NCBI GenBank assembly: GCA_910589305.1
Contig: CAJUTV010000003.1
Location: 124,001-188,000, forward strand
DNA: 64,000 bases
Origin: an uncultured Lachnospira sp.
GTDB lineage: Bacteria > Bacillota > Clostridia > Lachnospirales > Lachnospiraceae
Reading direction: 5' to 3'
The notes under the pieces were generated by a model. The model was not told the DNA's origin. It searched no databases and saw only the letters and a program-made list of their open reading frames with translations. This document shows positions 18,089-28,218 of this stretch, in pieces. The position numbers were made by a program, and so were the translations under genes. How positions within the stretch are numbered: the first letter of the stretch is position 1; every line of letters starts with the position of its first letter.

Positions 18089-18508
18089 ATGGAATTAAAA
18101 ATCAGTTGTAAAAGTGTCTCAAAACGGCGCAATACAATAAAATCGGTTCTTTATCAATATGAGAATCCAATTCATACAGTTAAAGACCTTTTAACGGAAA
18201 CGGTGCGGCTGAATGTGGCAGAATATGATAAACGTCAGGAAAGTTCAGAAATATTAAAGGTTTTATCCAATGACGATATTGAGGATATGGCAACTACCGG
18301 AAAAGTTGGATTTGGAGTCAATTATGGAAATAAAAAGCCGGATGTTGATAAAGCAATTCAAAATGCGTTGGAGTGTTTTCAAGATGGATTGGTTGTAGTC
18401 TTTATTGAAGGCAATCAATTTACAAAGGAAGAGGAACCATTATCATTAAAAGACGGAGACGAAATTACTTTTGTTCGTATGACGATGTTAAGCGGGCGTA
18501 TGTGGTAA
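18089..18508 (+). CDS. Conserved-type hypothetical protein paired with DUF4132 protein
   Basis: I do not recognise a named family. The 139-residue protein has an N-terminal ELKISCKSVSKRR segment, a helical middle (HTVKDLLTETVRLNVAEYDKR), a glycine patch TGKVGFGVNYG, and a C-terminal LKDGDEITFVRMTMLSGRMW. The last segment has a beta-grasp flavour (the GDE turn as in MoaD/ThiS), but this is only resemblance. The start is taken as ATG 18089 by analogy with the second pseudoknot copy; ATG 18077 and 18032 are in frame. It is followed by a gene for a giant DUF4132 protein, so the two probably act together. Confidence 0.6.
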   Translation: MELKISCKSVSKRRNTIKSVLYQYENPIHTVKDLLTETVRLNVAEYDKRQESSEILKVLSNDDIEDMATTGKVGFGVNYGNKKPDVDKAIQNALECFQDGLVVVFIEGNQFTKEEEPLSLKDGDEITFVRMTMLSGRMW

Positions 18509-18690
18509 TGATAAAGCAGCATGTAGTTTATCAAAAAAGATATATATGACTGTTAAGATAATTAGCATAAGCAGGAATAAAAGATGTTATATAAAGCTGC
18601 AAAAAAAGAAATGTTTATTGCTGGCAAATAGTGGGGATAAGAAAGTAATAAACCAGCATAAACATATATTTGTATGGAAATGGAGGTATT

Positions 18691-21600
18691 ATGGGCAGTT
18701 ACGAAATGATGGAAAAATGGATAAATAAGTTTCAAAAAGAATGGGAGCAAAAATTAGAATTGCTTGATGAAACAACACGTGATGTAGCAAAACAGATTGA
18801 TAAAGAAAACAATAATCGATATAGTTACAATACGATGGATAATAGCCCGTTGGTTATCAAAGTAAAACAAGATTTTATAGATTCAAAGATGGCTTGTCCA
18901 AGCGAATTTATGAAGAAGTACTATAAAGATGTAGTAGAAATTTTTGTACAGCCAGATAATTTATCGGATTTTTATACCATTATTGACCATTTAAATGATT
19001 ATCCTTTTTCAAGAGGAATGTATAGAAGAACGGTGCGAAGCCGTGACTATACAACATGGTTTCCTACAATATTTAATTTATTAAAATCCTATAAAATGTT
19101 TCAGGTATGTAATTGTTCGATTTATGATTATTTAACAGGTAATCTTTCTAAAGACATAAAGGAAATAATAAGTGAGTATTCATGGTCATATCGTTTGAAT
19201 TTTTGGGATTATATGATGGCAGCAAGGTTTGATACAGGAGATAAAGAAGTGGAAGAGTTTGTCACCGATATGCTGCTTGGAGACAATAATACAGCCGTTG
19301 TCACAACAAATATAATCCGAGCTATTGTTATGTGTCACAATGAAAAATTACATCAATTACTGGCGGATTTTTTGCTTGCAGCAAGATTGCAGGAGGGCAT
19401 ACGTCAAGCTGTTTGTGAAAATGCAGACTGTGGAACAATCTCTGCATTCTTGGTGATTTTTAAGACGATTTATGATAATAATTTAATTCGTTTTGCGGCA
19501 GTAAAAAGAGCAGTGGCAACATGGACAGGTCTTTGCGATTTAGACCATGTTGACCGAATTACAGATAAAGTGTTAAATGTTGTCCATGAAGCGATTGAGA
19601 GCGGAACAGACAAAGCGATAGAATTTACAAAGTCTAATGATAGTATACAAATTATGTGTGGATTGTGGACATTAGGATTTTATGATATACAAAATGCCAT
19701 TGATGTGATGGATGAATTTATCGCAAATGGAACAAAAAATCAGCTTCTTACAATGGGTTATTACAATACCTATCTGTATTATCAAGAATATTCTTATAAG
19801 ACAGCATATAAGGTTGTTATGGCATACCCACAAGATTATGAGCTTATTGCCGTATTTATGCCATCGTTTTTAAATAATACAAGCACATTGGTCTATGGGG
19901 CGATAGGAAGAGGAAGACGTCAAGACGGCGAGGAAGAAGGATATAAAGGGATTGCTGTTACCGATTTATATCCATCAAAGGAAGAGGCTTATAAGTGTTA
20001 TCAGGTAATGAAAGAGATTTATAACCAAATTCCTAAGAAAAGGAAAGAGTTTTCACCGATTATTTTTCCATGGTATAGTGCCTGTCTTACGAAAACAGAC
20101 CTTGTGATACGTATGTGTGCAACGGCATATGCGCTTTCAGATATCAGCCTTATGGAGGAAGCTTGTACATATCTTCCAGATATTGATGTTTCAGGATATT
20201 ATACAAGCCGAAGTGCTTATTTGGAATTGCTGACGCATGAACCAAAATCACCAGCGTTAAGGCATTATTTAATTCAAGCAATTGCGGATAAAGAATCATC
20301 AACAAGACAAAAAGCATTTGATATGGTGAGCGAACTTCAAAAGGAGGGGCTTAGTGCAGAGGAGTATATTCAGTTAGAAAGCTTTTTAAAATATAAAACA
20401 TCTGGAATAAGAAAAAATGTTTTAGCATTGCTCAATAAGCAATCATATGAAGGACGTATAGAGAGTGCGAAACGTCTGTTAAATGGCAATGTGACAGAGC
20501 TTAGAATGGGTGGTCTTACTATGTTGCAAGATTTGCAGCAAAATAAGGAAGCGATGGCACAAGAAGATGTAAAGATGATGTTTGATAAAGCACTGGAGAC
20601 ACTGCAAGAGATGTCAAAAATTACAGACAGTGAACAGATTATTGTAGATGAGCTTCTTGGGCAGGGAAAGGCAACAGAGGTCTTAAATGAAGAAGGATAT
20701 GGTTTATATGTACCATCACAAGAGGTTCATATGCCAAAAAGAGAGGAGCATCCAGAAGTATTCCAGAACTATTTTGCAGTTTCAAAGAGTGAGTTAGATA
20801 CAGCCTTTGACAATCTTGAAGAGTTTTATAAGAAGCACAGTATGTTGGAATATAAGAATGCAGCAGGGGTTGAAACATTATTGTCAAATAATTTATCAGC
20901 CATCAATACAGACTCTAATTTGCCAATAGAAGACCGTTACCCGTTTAAAGAATTATGGGTAGAATTTTATGAGACTTATATTAAAAATCCGACGCTTTTA
21001 TTTCATATGCAGATGGCTAGAAAGGTATTAGCATTAGACAATATTGAGAATAAAGATGCATATGATAAACATATGAAAATACTGCTTGGAAGCTGTCTTT
21101 GTGATTATTTTGCTCGCCTGAAAAATCAAAAAGAATATTCCAATGCTCATTATGGATATGACATTGATATAATTATTCGTATTATGGTAAGTATGTATCC
21201 AGATACAAAGATAAATAATGTAGCACAAGAAATGTTGAATTATGTGGTTTATCAGGTAGAGGACAGTGCGCTTTGGTTTAAAAGAATTAAAGATAAAAAA
21301 AATTATTATTCACAAAATGACAGTGAGGTATCCTTGATTTCTAATGGGAGAATCAGCAGTTTGGTTTATCTTTCATGGAAAACCGATGAGCAGTTTAAAA
21401 AGCGTTTTGAAATCTATTATGATATTGACCGACGTTTTGAATATAATAAACATAAAGATTCAAGATATTATTATTATGGCAGAGACCGAAGCAATAGCTA
21501 TTTAAATATTTTTGATTATATTAAGGCTTATACATTGGGCATGATACCAAAGAATGAAGTGTATAAGGCGGCTTTTGAATATTTTAGTTTGAGTTATACA

Positions 21601-23841
21601 TTGAGTGCGCTGTCTATCTTTTCATTAGACAAATTGCTTCCATATCAGGAAACTCAAATTGCACGTTATATGAAAGATGACAAAGTTGATAAAGAAAGTG
21701 ATTTTTATAAAAATGCAGTAGACATCTATGAACATATTGTTAATAAGGTATTGGATGTAGAATTGTCAAGGGGGGATTTGCCGACAATCTTTTCTTCTGC
21801 CGCTAGAAGTATCCAACACTTTTGCGGAATAGAACGCATGGTTCAGATATTAGTGGCGATGGGCGATGAAAAACTAGATAGAGGAACCTATTATTGGGGT
21901 TCTAATGGGGATTCTAAAAGTGTTGTTTTAAGCCATCTGTTAAGTGTATGTTATCCAAAAGAAGGAGACGATGCAAAAAAATTAAAAGTACTTTTAAAGG
22001 ATAAAAAGATTTCGGAAGTACGACTTTATGAGACGATTATGTATGCCCCTCAATGGATTGATATTATTCAGGAATATTTAAAGAAAGATTTAAAAACAGG
22101 CTGCTATTATTTTATGGCGCATATGAATGAGCGGTTTGATGATAAGAAAAAGGCAGTTATTGCAAAGTATACACCTCTTTCAGCAGAAGAATTAAACAAT
22201 GGTGCGTTCGACTTGAATTGGTTTAAATCTGCTTATAAGACGTTAGGAGATGCAACATTCCAGAGACTTTACGATGCAGCAAAGTATATTTCAGATGGTA
22301 ATAAACATGCCAGAGCAAGGAAGTATTCCGATGCGGCATTAGGAAAAGTGACCGTTTCAGAATTGGAAGAAAAGATTAAAGATAAGCGCAATAAAGATTT
22401 GCTTATGAGTTATGGAGTCATTCCAATTGCTGATGAAAAAGATGAGTTGAGAAGATATGAATTTATACAGGGATTTCGTAAGGAGAGCAGACAGTTTGGC
22501 GCGCAGAGAAAAGCAAGTGAAGGTCTTGCGTGTGATATGGCATTGAGAAATTTGTCAACCAATGCTGGATATCAAGATGTGACAAGATTGATTTTGGCGA
22601 TGGAGACAAAAATGGTGGAAAATGACAGCGATGCATTCAAACCACATACCATTGGCGAAGTTTCAGTGCGGTTAGTTGTTGATTCATATGGCAAAGTAAG
22701 TTTGGAATGTGTCAAAAAAGGAAAAACGCTCAAATCGTTGCCAACCAATTTGAAAAAAGATGAATATGTGCTTTATTTAAAGGATATTCAAAAGAAATTA
22801 AAAGAACAGTATTCACGAACCGTTAAGATGTTTGAGCAGGCAATGGAAGACAGAGAAGTCTATACCTTTAAGGAACTAAAAAATTTGACAAAAAATCCAG
22901 TGATTGAGCCTATTATCAATAACCTTGTATATATTACCTGCGGCAAAACACAAAAAATTGGTATGCTGTCAAATAAAGGACTGATTGATTACAATGATGA
23001 AACAGCATCGTTAAAAGGGGATTCAAAGCTTCGTGTTGCCCATCCTTTTGATTTATATCAAGCGGGTTGCTGGAGTGCATATCAAGATTATCTTTTTACT
23101 CAGATGCAGGCTGAAACAAGAGTAAAACAGCCATTTAAGCAGGTATTTAGAGAATTGTATGTAAAGTTGTCCGAAGAAAATGAACGATTTAATAGCCGTA
23201 TGTTTGCAGGCAATCAGATACAGCCTCAAAAGACCGTAGGATGTTTGAAAAATCGCCGCTGGGTTGCTGATTACGAGGAAGGTTTGCAAAAAGTTTACTA
23301 TAAGGATAATATTATTGCCAAGATATATGCGTTAGCTGATTGGTTTTCACCAAGCGATATTGAAGCACCAACATTGGAGTGGGTTGAATTTTCAGACCGC
23401 AACACGTTTAAGCCAATTAAAATTGGTGATGTTCCTGATATTGTGTACTCAGAGATTATGCGTGATGTGGACTTAGCCGTGAGCGTTGCTCATGTAGGCG
23501 GAGTAGACCCTGAAACAAGCCATTCTACAATGGATATGAGAAAAGTTATTATCGCTCATAACCTTGCATTGTTTAGGCTGACAAATGTAACGTTTAAAGA
23601 CCATCATGCTATTATAAAAGGACAGCGGGCAGAATATTCGATTCATCTTGGAAGCGGTGTGATTCATATGCTTGGAAGTCATCAAGTATATGTATTGCCA
23701 GTACATTCACAGTCTAGGGGAAAGATTTTCCTTCCGTTTGTAGATGAAGACCCAAAGACTGCTGAAATTATGAGTAAAATTGTTTTGTTTGCACAAGATG
23801 AAAAAATAAAAGATCCATATATATTAAATCAGTTGAAATAA
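18691..23841 (+). CDS. Giant DUF4132-domain protein (MolR/YehI-like)
   Basis: A cytoplasmic protein of 1716 residues with no signal peptide or membrane segment. The first two thirds are alpha-helical and HEAT-like (repeated Leu/Ala helices, for example residues 480-690). The C-terminal part (about 1250-1716) matches DUF4132: HPFDLYQAGCWSAYQDYLF, KQPFKQVFRELY, RNTFKPIKIGDVPDIVYSE, and RDVDLAVSVAHVGGVDP. E. coli relatives are MolR and YehI, whose biochemical function is not established. ATG 18691 is used because GGAGG precedes it. It forms an operon with the 139-residue protein. The closest proposal I can defend is a large scaffold or sensor. Confidence 0.82.
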   Translation: MGSYEMMEKWINKFQKEWEQKLELLDETTRDVAKQIDKENNNRYSYNTMDNSPLVIKVKQDFIDSKMACPSEFMKKYYKDVVEIFVQPDNLSDFYTIIDHLNDYPFSRGMYRRTVRSRDYTTWFPTIFNLLKSYKMFQVCNCSIYDYLTGNLSKDIKEIISEYSWSYRLNFWDYMMAARFDTGDKEVEEFVTDMLLGDNNTAVVTTNIIRAIVMCHNEKLHQLLADFLLAARLQEGIRQAVCENADCGTISAFLVIFKTIYDNNLIRFAAVKRAVATWTGLCDLDHVDRITDKVLNVVHEAIESGTDKAIEFTKSNDSIQIMCGLWTLGFYDIQNAIDVMDEFIANGTKNQLLTMGYYNTYLYYQEYSYKTAYKVVMAYPQDYELIAVFMPSFLNNTSTLVYGAIGRGRRQDGEEEGYKGIAVTDLYPSKEEAYKCYQVMKEIYNQIPKKRKEFSPIIFPWYSACLTKTDLVIRMCATAYALSDISLMEEACTYLPDIDVSGYYTSRSAYLELLTHEPKSPALRHYLIQAIADKESSTRQKAFDMVSELQKEGLSAEEYIQLESFLKYKTSGIRKNVLALLNKQSYEGRIESAKRLLNGNVTELRMGGLTMLQDLQQNKEAMAQEDVKMMFDKALETLQEMSKITDSEQIIVDELLGQGKATEVLNEEGYGLYVPSQEVHMPKREEHPEVFQNYFAVSKSELDTAFDNLEEFYKKHSMLEYKNAAGVETLLSNNLSAINTDSNLPIEDRYPFKELWVEFYETYIKNPTLLFHMQMARKVLALDNIENKDAYDKHMKILLGSCLCDYFARLKNQKEYSNAHYGYDIDIIIRIMVSMYPDTKINNVAQEMLNYVVYQVEDSALWFKRIKDKKNYYSQNDSEVSLISNGRISSLVYLSWKTDEQFKKRFEIYYDIDRRFEYNKHKDSRYYYYGRDRSNSYLNIFDYIKAYTLGMIPKNEVYKAAFEYFSLSYTLSALSIFSLDKLLPYQETQIARYMKDDKVDKESDFYKNAVDIYEHIVNKVLDVELSRGDLPTIFSSAARSIQHFCGIERMVQILVAMGDEKLDRGTYYWGSNGDSKSVVLSHLLSVCYPKEGDDAKKLKVLLKDKKISEVRLYETIMYAPQWIDIIQEYLKKDLKTGCYYFMAHMNERFDDKKKAVIAKYTPLSAEELNNGAFDLNWFKSAYKTLGDATFQRLYDAAKYISDGNKHARARKYSDAALGKVTVSELEEKIKDKRNKDLLMSYGVIPIADEKDELRRYEFIQGFRKESRQFGAQRKASEGLACDMALRNLSTNAGYQDVTRLILAMETKMVENDSDAFKPHTIGEVSVRLVVDSYGKVSLECVKKGKTLKSLPTNLKKDEYVLYLKDIQKKLKEQYSRTVKMFEQAMEDREVYTFKELKNLTKNPVIEPIINNLVYITCGKTQKIGMLSNKGLIDYNDETASLKGDSKLRVAHPFDLYQAGCWSAYQDYLFTQMQAETRVKQPFKQVFRELYVKLSEENERFNSRMFAGNQIQPQKTVGCLKNRRWVADYEEGLQKVYYKDNIIAKIYALADWFSPSDIEAPTLEWVEFSDRNTFKPIKIGDVPDIVYSEIMRDVDLAVSVAHVGGVDPETSHSTMDMRKVIIAHNLALFRLTNVTFKDHHAIIKGQRAEYSIHLGSGVIHMLGSHQVYVLPVHSQSRGKIFLPFVDEDPKTAEIMSKIVLFAQDEKIKDPYILNQLK

Positions 23842-23948
23842 AAGAGTAAATTGCAAATATTGAATAGTTGCTTGATGAAATAAAAATTATTGAAGAACCA
23901 ATATAAAATATATTTGTTAAAACACAAATTTTATTAAACTGGTAAGAA

Positions 23949-23985
23949 TCCCTTAAGTCATTTTATGATTTAGGGGATTTTTTAA
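23949..23985 (+). terminator. Terminator after DUF4132 gene
   Basis: AATCCCTTAA and TTTAGGGGATT pair imperfectly around a short loop, followed by a run of T. It lies 105 bases after the stop; the rest of the 308-base gap up to the acetyltransferase is AT-rich with no gene seen. Confidence 0.6.
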
Positions 23986-24149
23986 ATAACGATAAAAGAG
24001 TAATTGTTCTTTTGACCGTTGACAACAATGGATTTTTTTCTGAAATTTCGTAGAAAGTAGGAAAATAAAAAAATCCATATATAAGTGATATAGTAATATA
24101 ATGCGAGAATTGAAGATACTGGTAAATTCAAAATGAGAGAGGAAATATT

Positions 24150-24734
24150 ATGAATACACCCCAATTGGAAACAGAACGCTTAATTTTAAGGAAATTTACA
24201 CAAACAGATATAGAAGCTTTATATATGCTTTTAAAAGATGAGAAAGTTAATCAATTTTTACCGTGGTATCCGATGAAAACTATTGAAGAAACAAAAAAGT
24301 TTTATGAGGAAAGATATGCGGCAAAATACGAACAGCCACAGGCTTACGCATATGCCATCTGTTTAAAAAGCAATAATTATGCTATTGGTTATATCAATGT
24401 TGATATGGAGGAACACCACGATTTTGGTTATGGACTTCACAAAGATTTCTGGAATAGAGGAATTGTTACAGAGGCAGGAAAAGCGCTTATACAGCAAGTA
24501 AAAAAAGATGGCATGTTGTATATTACGGCAACACATGATGTTAAGAATCCTCGAAGCGGTCGTGTAATGCAAAAACTTGGAATGAAATACTGTTATTCTT
24601 ATAAAGAATATTGGCAGCCTAAAAACATTCCAGTTCTATTTAGAATGTATCAGTTAAATTTTGACGGAAATGAAGCCTTTGTATATAAAAAGTATTGGAA
24701 TATGTATCCGAATCATTTTATTGAAAACTTATGA
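24150..24734 (+). CDS. GNAT acetyltransferase, RimJ/RimL type
   Basis: Transfers acetyl from acetyl-CoA to an amine, often a protein N-terminus or an antibiotic. The N-terminal LETERLILRKFTQTDIEALY is the RimJ/RimL (Acetyltransf_3) start. The acetyl-CoA loop lies near DFGYGLHKDFWNRGIVTEAGKALI, and the NPRSGRVMQKLGMKY segment follows. Length is 194 residues with an extended C-terminus after the GNAT core. GAGAGG precedes the start. It stands alone; the substrate is unknown. Confidence 0.85.
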   Translation: MNTPQLETERLILRKFTQTDIEALYMLLKDEKVNQFLPWYPMKTIEETKKFYEERYAAKYEQPQAYAYAICLKSNNYAIGYINVDMEEHHDFGYGLHKDFWNRGIVTEAGKALIQQVKKDGMLYITATHDVKNPRSGRVMQKLGMKYCYSYKEYWQPKNIPVLFRMYQLNFDGNEAFVYKKYWNMYPNHFIENL

Positions 24735-24890
24735 TTTGATTAAATGGTGCAATTTATCATTTGCTGATAAGTTTAAAATAAATGTATGTCTTAGCGTATA
24801 TTTTGCAAATTTCTAGCATTTTACTATATAAAAAATTATGATATAATAAACATAATTATGTGATGTTATTTAAATTTGATTCATAAACTT

Positions 24891-24920
24891 TTGAAATTTT
24901 ATGATACATTTATTTATGAT
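24891..24920 (+). promoter_or_regulatory. Possible promoter for rtcB
   Basis: TTGAAA (24891-24896) and TATGAT (24915-24920) are separated by 18 bases, about 100 bases upstream of rtcB. Several other AT-rich boxes lie nearby, so the choice is uncertain. The rest of the 284-base gap from 24735 shows no gene. Confidence 0.4.
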
Positions 24921-25018
24921 ATGATAAAATGATTGAATCATTATATTGTAAATGGGTGTCAGATTTGTAAAATAAACAGTTTTGTTTATATATAAAACGG
25001 CTAAAAATGGGAGGGAAT

Positions 25019-26233
25019 ATGTTAGAGATTAAGGGAAAATATAATACAGCAAAAATTTTTACAGATATTGTAGACCAAGAATCCATTGCACAGATTATGT
25101 TATTGTGCAATCAAGAGATAACAAGCGGCAGTAAAATCCGGATTATGCCAGATATTCATGCAGGTGCTGGCTGTACCGTTGGAACAACCATGACAATAAC
25201 GGATAAAGTTATACCAAACTTGGTTGGTGTTGATATTGGATGCGGTATGGAACTGATTAAAATAAAAGAGAAGCATATTGAATTGCAAAAGTTGGATAAA
25301 TTAATCTATCAAAAAATTCCGTCTGGTTTTAGTATTCGGGAAAAAGCACATCCTTTTATAAAGCATAGTTCATTAAACAATTTGTATTGTTATAAAGAAA
25401 TTAATATGCTGAGGGCTGAGAAAAGTCTTGGTACACTTGGCGGCGGCAATCATTTTATTGAGGCAGATAAAGATGAAGAGGGAAATATTTATATTGTAAT
25501 TCATTCAGGGAGCCGACATTTAGGATTAGAGGTTGCTAATTACTATCAACGGGAAGGGTATCGTCAGTTAAATGGAAGCAGTAAGGCAGATATCGATGCG
25601 TTAATTCAGCAATTAAAGGCGGAAGGGCGAGATAAAGAGATTCAAAAGAGTGTTGCCGCTTTAAAAAATGTAAAACGAACCCATATTCCAAAAGATATGG
25701 CATATGTTCAGGGTGATTTATTTGATAAGTATATTCACGATATGAAAATTATTCAAGAGTTTGCTATGCTTAATAGAAAAGCAATGATGGATGAAATTAT
25801 CAGAGGAATGAAACTGCATGTCGTTGACCAATTTACAACAATTCATAATTATATTGATATGGAGGCAATGATTTTAAGAAAAGGGGCAGTCTCAGCAAAA
25901 AAAGGAGAACAATTATTAATTCCTATTAATATGAGAGATGGTTCGCTTATTTGTGTTGGAAAGGGCAATGATGAATGGAATTGTTCGGCTCCGCACGGTG
26001 CAGGAAGATTGATGAGTCGGTCAAAAGCAAGGCAATCGTTTACTGTATCATCATTTAAAAGTGAGATGGAAGGAATTTATACCACATCGGTTGGAAAACA
26101 GACATTGGATGAGTGTCCTATGGCTTATAAGAGCATGGATGATATTGTCAATAATATTGGAGATACTGTAGAAATTGAAACGATTATTAAGCCTATTTAT
26201 AATTTTAAGGCGGGAGAAGAAGATATAGCATAA
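25019..26233 (+). CDS. rtcB: RtcB-family RNA ligase
   Basis: Joins RNA 2',3'-cyclic phosphate or 3'-phosphate ends to 5'-OH ends using GTP and Mn2+, in RNA repair or tRNA splicing. Metal ligands and active-site motifs are present: MPDIHAG, GVDIGCGM, LGGGNHFIE, HSGSRHLG, and the guanylylation region CSAPHGAGRLMSR. Length (404 residues) matches E. coli RtcB. Start ATG 25019 has GGGAGG 5-10 bases upstream. No archease or RtcR-type regulator is nearby. It faces the MATE gene across a shared terminator. Confidence 0.93.
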   Translation: MLEIKGKYNTAKIFTDIVDQESIAQIMLLCNQEITSGSKIRIMPDIHAGAGCTVGTTMTITDKVIPNLVGVDIGCGMELIKIKEKHIELQKLDKLIYQKIPSGFSIREKAHPFIKHSSLNNLYCYKEINMLRAEKSLGTLGGGNHFIEADKDEEGNIYIVIHSGSRHLGLEVANYYQREGYRQLNGSSKADIDALIQQLKAEGRDKEIQKSVAALKNVKRTHIPKDMAYVQGDLFDKYIHDMKIIQEFAMLNRKAMMDEIIRGMKLHVVDQFTTIHNYIDMEAMILRKGAVSAKKGEQLLIPINMRDGSLICVGKGNDEWNCSAPHGAGRLMSRSKARQSFTVSSFKSEMEGIYTTSVGKQTLDECPMAYKSMDDIVNNIGDTVEIETIIKPIYNFKAGEEDIA

Positions 26234-26270
26234 AAAGGGAAAAATTGAAATGAAATAGATTATAAGTTAT

Positions 26271-26318
26271 AAAGAGGTTGTTCTAAAAACGATGAAATGG
26301 ACTTAGAACAACCTCTTT
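26271..26318. terminator. Bidirectional terminator between rtcB and MATE gene
   Basis: A perfect 16-base-pair stem, AAAGAGGTTGTTCTAA with TTAGAACAACCTCTTT, with a 16-base loop. The A-start and T-end give U-runs in both directions, and it lies between two convergent genes. Confidence 0.9.
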
Positions 26319-26334
26319 GTTTAAAATGTGTATT

Positions 26335-27663
26335 TTAATATTGATATTTTTTCTTTTTAATAAAAATAAAGAAAGCAGTCATTAAAGCGGCAGCAAATTC
26401 TGCAATTACAATAGAAAGCCAGATGCCATCAACACCAAGAAGAATTGGTAAAATTAAAACAGCAGCAAGTTGAAAGAATAAGCTTCGCAAAAAAGAAATC
26501 AATGCAGAAGTTACCCCATCATTTAATGTTGTAAAAAAAGAAGAACCATAAATAGCAATACTTGCAAATAAGAAAGAAAACGAATAAATCCGAAAAGCTC
26601 TTATAGTTATTGTCATAAGGTTTGTATCATAGCTGACAAAAATTCCGGCTAATAGTTTGGCTGAAAGTTCTGCCATTACAAACATACTGATTGCAAAAAT
26701 ACCAATAATAACAAGACTTTTTTTTAATAATCCTTTCATTTCAGTATGATTTTTTGCACCATAATGATAACTGATAATAGGTGCAGTTCCTGTAGCATAA
26801 CCAATGAAAACACTAATAAAAATCATATTTACATACATTAATACGCCATATGCAGCAATACCATTTTCACCAATATATTTTATTAGCTGAAAATTATATA
26901 ACATACTGACAATGGAAGTAGAAATATTGCTCATCAATTCAGAAGAACCATTTATACAAGCTTTTAATAAAGCTTTACCATCAAATTTTGTCTTTGTTAA
27001 ATGAAGTGAACTGTTTTTTGACTTTATAAAATAAATGATAGGAATACCACCGCCCAATAATATACTGATGGCTGTTGCAACAGCAGCACCAACAAGTCCC
27101 CAAGAAAAAACTGCTATAAATAAAGCATCCAATATTATATTGGTGATGCCGCATATTAGTGTTACAATAAGACCAAGTTGTGGTTTTGAGATGGTAATAA
27201 AAAAACTTTGAAATTCAAATTGAAGCATATAAAGAGGCAAAACTATCAATAAGATTCGTCCATAAATAACACAATTATCTAAAAGTACCCCCTTTGCTCC
27301 TAATAATAAAGCAATGGGGTGAATAAAGATAAAACCAATTATTGCAATTATTGTACCACTAATCATAGTGCAATATATAAATAAAGAAAAAAATTGCTGT
27401 GCCTTATCGGATTTGCCTTCACCCATACTCTTTGAAACAAGAGCACTTCCGCCTGTTCCAAACATAAAACCAATAGAAGATACAATCATAATAAAAGGCA
27501 TAATAAGGTTGACAGAGGCAAAAGGTGTTTTTCCAACAAAATTAGAGACAAAAAATCCATCAACAATACTATATAATGATGTAAAAACCATCATAATAAT
27601 AGATGGCAATGTAAAACGTAATAGTTTATTATAATTAAAATGTTCTGAAAGTTGAATCTGCAT
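26335..27663 (-). CDS. MATE-family multidrug efflux transporter
   Basis: Exports cationic drugs or metabolites in exchange for Na+ or H+. The 442-residue chain has about twelve hydrophobic helices in two halves. MATE motifs include YSIVDGFFVSNFVGKTPFAS in the first half and YGASFF/GVTSALIS-like segments in the second. AGGAGG precedes the start. It lies 48 bases downstream of a MarR-type gene on the same strand, so it is very likely under control of that regulator. Its end faces rtcB across a bidirectional terminator. Confidence 0.9.
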   Translation of the reverse strand: MQIQLSEHFNYNKLLRFTLPSIIMMVFTSLYSIVDGFFVSNFVGKTPFASVNLIMPFIMIVSSIGFMFGTGGSALVSKSMGEGKSDKAQQFFSLFIYCTMISGTIIAIIGFIFIHPIALLLGAKGVLLDNCVIYGRILLIVLPLYMLQFEFQSFFITISKPQLGLIVTLICGITNIILDALFIAVFSWGLVGAAVATAISILLGGGIPIIYFIKSKNSSLHLTKTKFDGKALLKACINGSSELMSNISTSIVSMLYNFQLIKYIGENGIAAYGVLMYVNMIFISVFIGYATGTAPIISYHYGAKNHTEMKGLLKKSLVIIGIFAISMFVMAELSAKLLAGIFVSYDTNLMTITIRAFRIYSFSFLFASIAIYGSSFFTTLNDGVTSALISFLRSLFFQLAAVLILPILLGVDGIWLSIVIAEFAAALMTAFFIFIKKKKYQY

Positions 27664-27711
27664 ACATATCCTCCTAATAAAAAGTAAATTTATGATTCAT
27701 TGTAAGAATAT

Positions 27712-28155
27712 TTATATTAATAATTTCTTAATTTTTTGTTTAAAAGCGGTTAGATAGCGTTGTGTTAATTCTACATAGAGTGTTCGTTCTTTATCAGACC
27801 AAGTGTCAAATATTTCATTTTCAATTGTTATCAACTGAGAGATGGTATTATTAGCAAGTTGTTTGCCTTTATCGGTAAGAAAAATTTTCTTTTTTCTTCC
27901 CTCAAATGATTTTAAATAGATGATATCTTGTGTTTCAAGTTTGCGCAAAGCAGAATTGATAGTCTGTTTGCTTGTACCTGACATAAGAACAATATCGTTA
28001 AGTAAACATTCACCTTCCTGACAATAGATGGTATAAAGAATCGTCATGGTACTGTCTGACAATCCTAGTTTAAGTGCTGCTTCATGATAGGCTGCCTCAA
28101 TTTCTGATGACAGCAGATTAAAGCGTTTCATTTGTTCATTTATTAAAGTCTTCAT
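27712..28155 (-). CDS. MarR-family transcriptional regulator
   Basis: A winged-helix dimeric repressor of 147 residues. The DNA-binding region includes LLNDIVLMSGTSKQTINSALRKLETQDIIYLKSFEGRKKKIFLTDKGK, in which the recognition helix and the Arg/Lys wing are clear. It is first in a two-gene operon with the MATE pump. Two matching palindromes lie in and after its promoter (28171-28210), which supports autorepression relieved by a pump substrate (inference from site position). Start ATG 28155 has GGAGG 6 bases upstream. Confidence 0.9.
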   Translation of the reverse strand: MKTLINEQMKRFNLLSSEIEAAYHEAALKLGLSDSTMTILYTIYCQEGECLLNDIVLMSGTSKQTINSALRKLETQDIIYLKSFEGRKKKIFLTDKGKQLANNTISQLITIENEIFDTWSDKERTLYVELTQRYLTAFKQKIKKLLI

Positions 28156-28170
28156 TTTAAACCTCCAAAA

Positions 28171-28184
28171 GTACGATATCGTAC
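28171..28184. promoter_or_regulatory. MarR operator O2
   Basis: Perfect palindrome GTACGATATCGTAC, over the predicted transcription start of the marR-MATE operon. It shares the pattern GTAYGA-N2-TCRTAC with O1. Confidence 0.75.
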
Positions 28185-28189
28185 CAAAT

Positions 28190-28218
28190 AATATAGTATG
28201 ATTTCATACTAATGTCAA
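28190..28218 (-). promoter_or_regulatory. Promoter of marR-MATE operon
   Basis: On the minus strand TTGACA (28218-28213), 17-base spacer, TATATT (28195-28190). The O1 palindrome fills the spacer. Confidence 0.8.
28195..28210. promoter_or_regulatory. MarR operator O1
   Basis: Palindrome AGTATGATTTCATACT lying between the -35 and -10 boxes of the marR promoter, so binding would exclude RNA polymerase. Confidence 0.75.
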
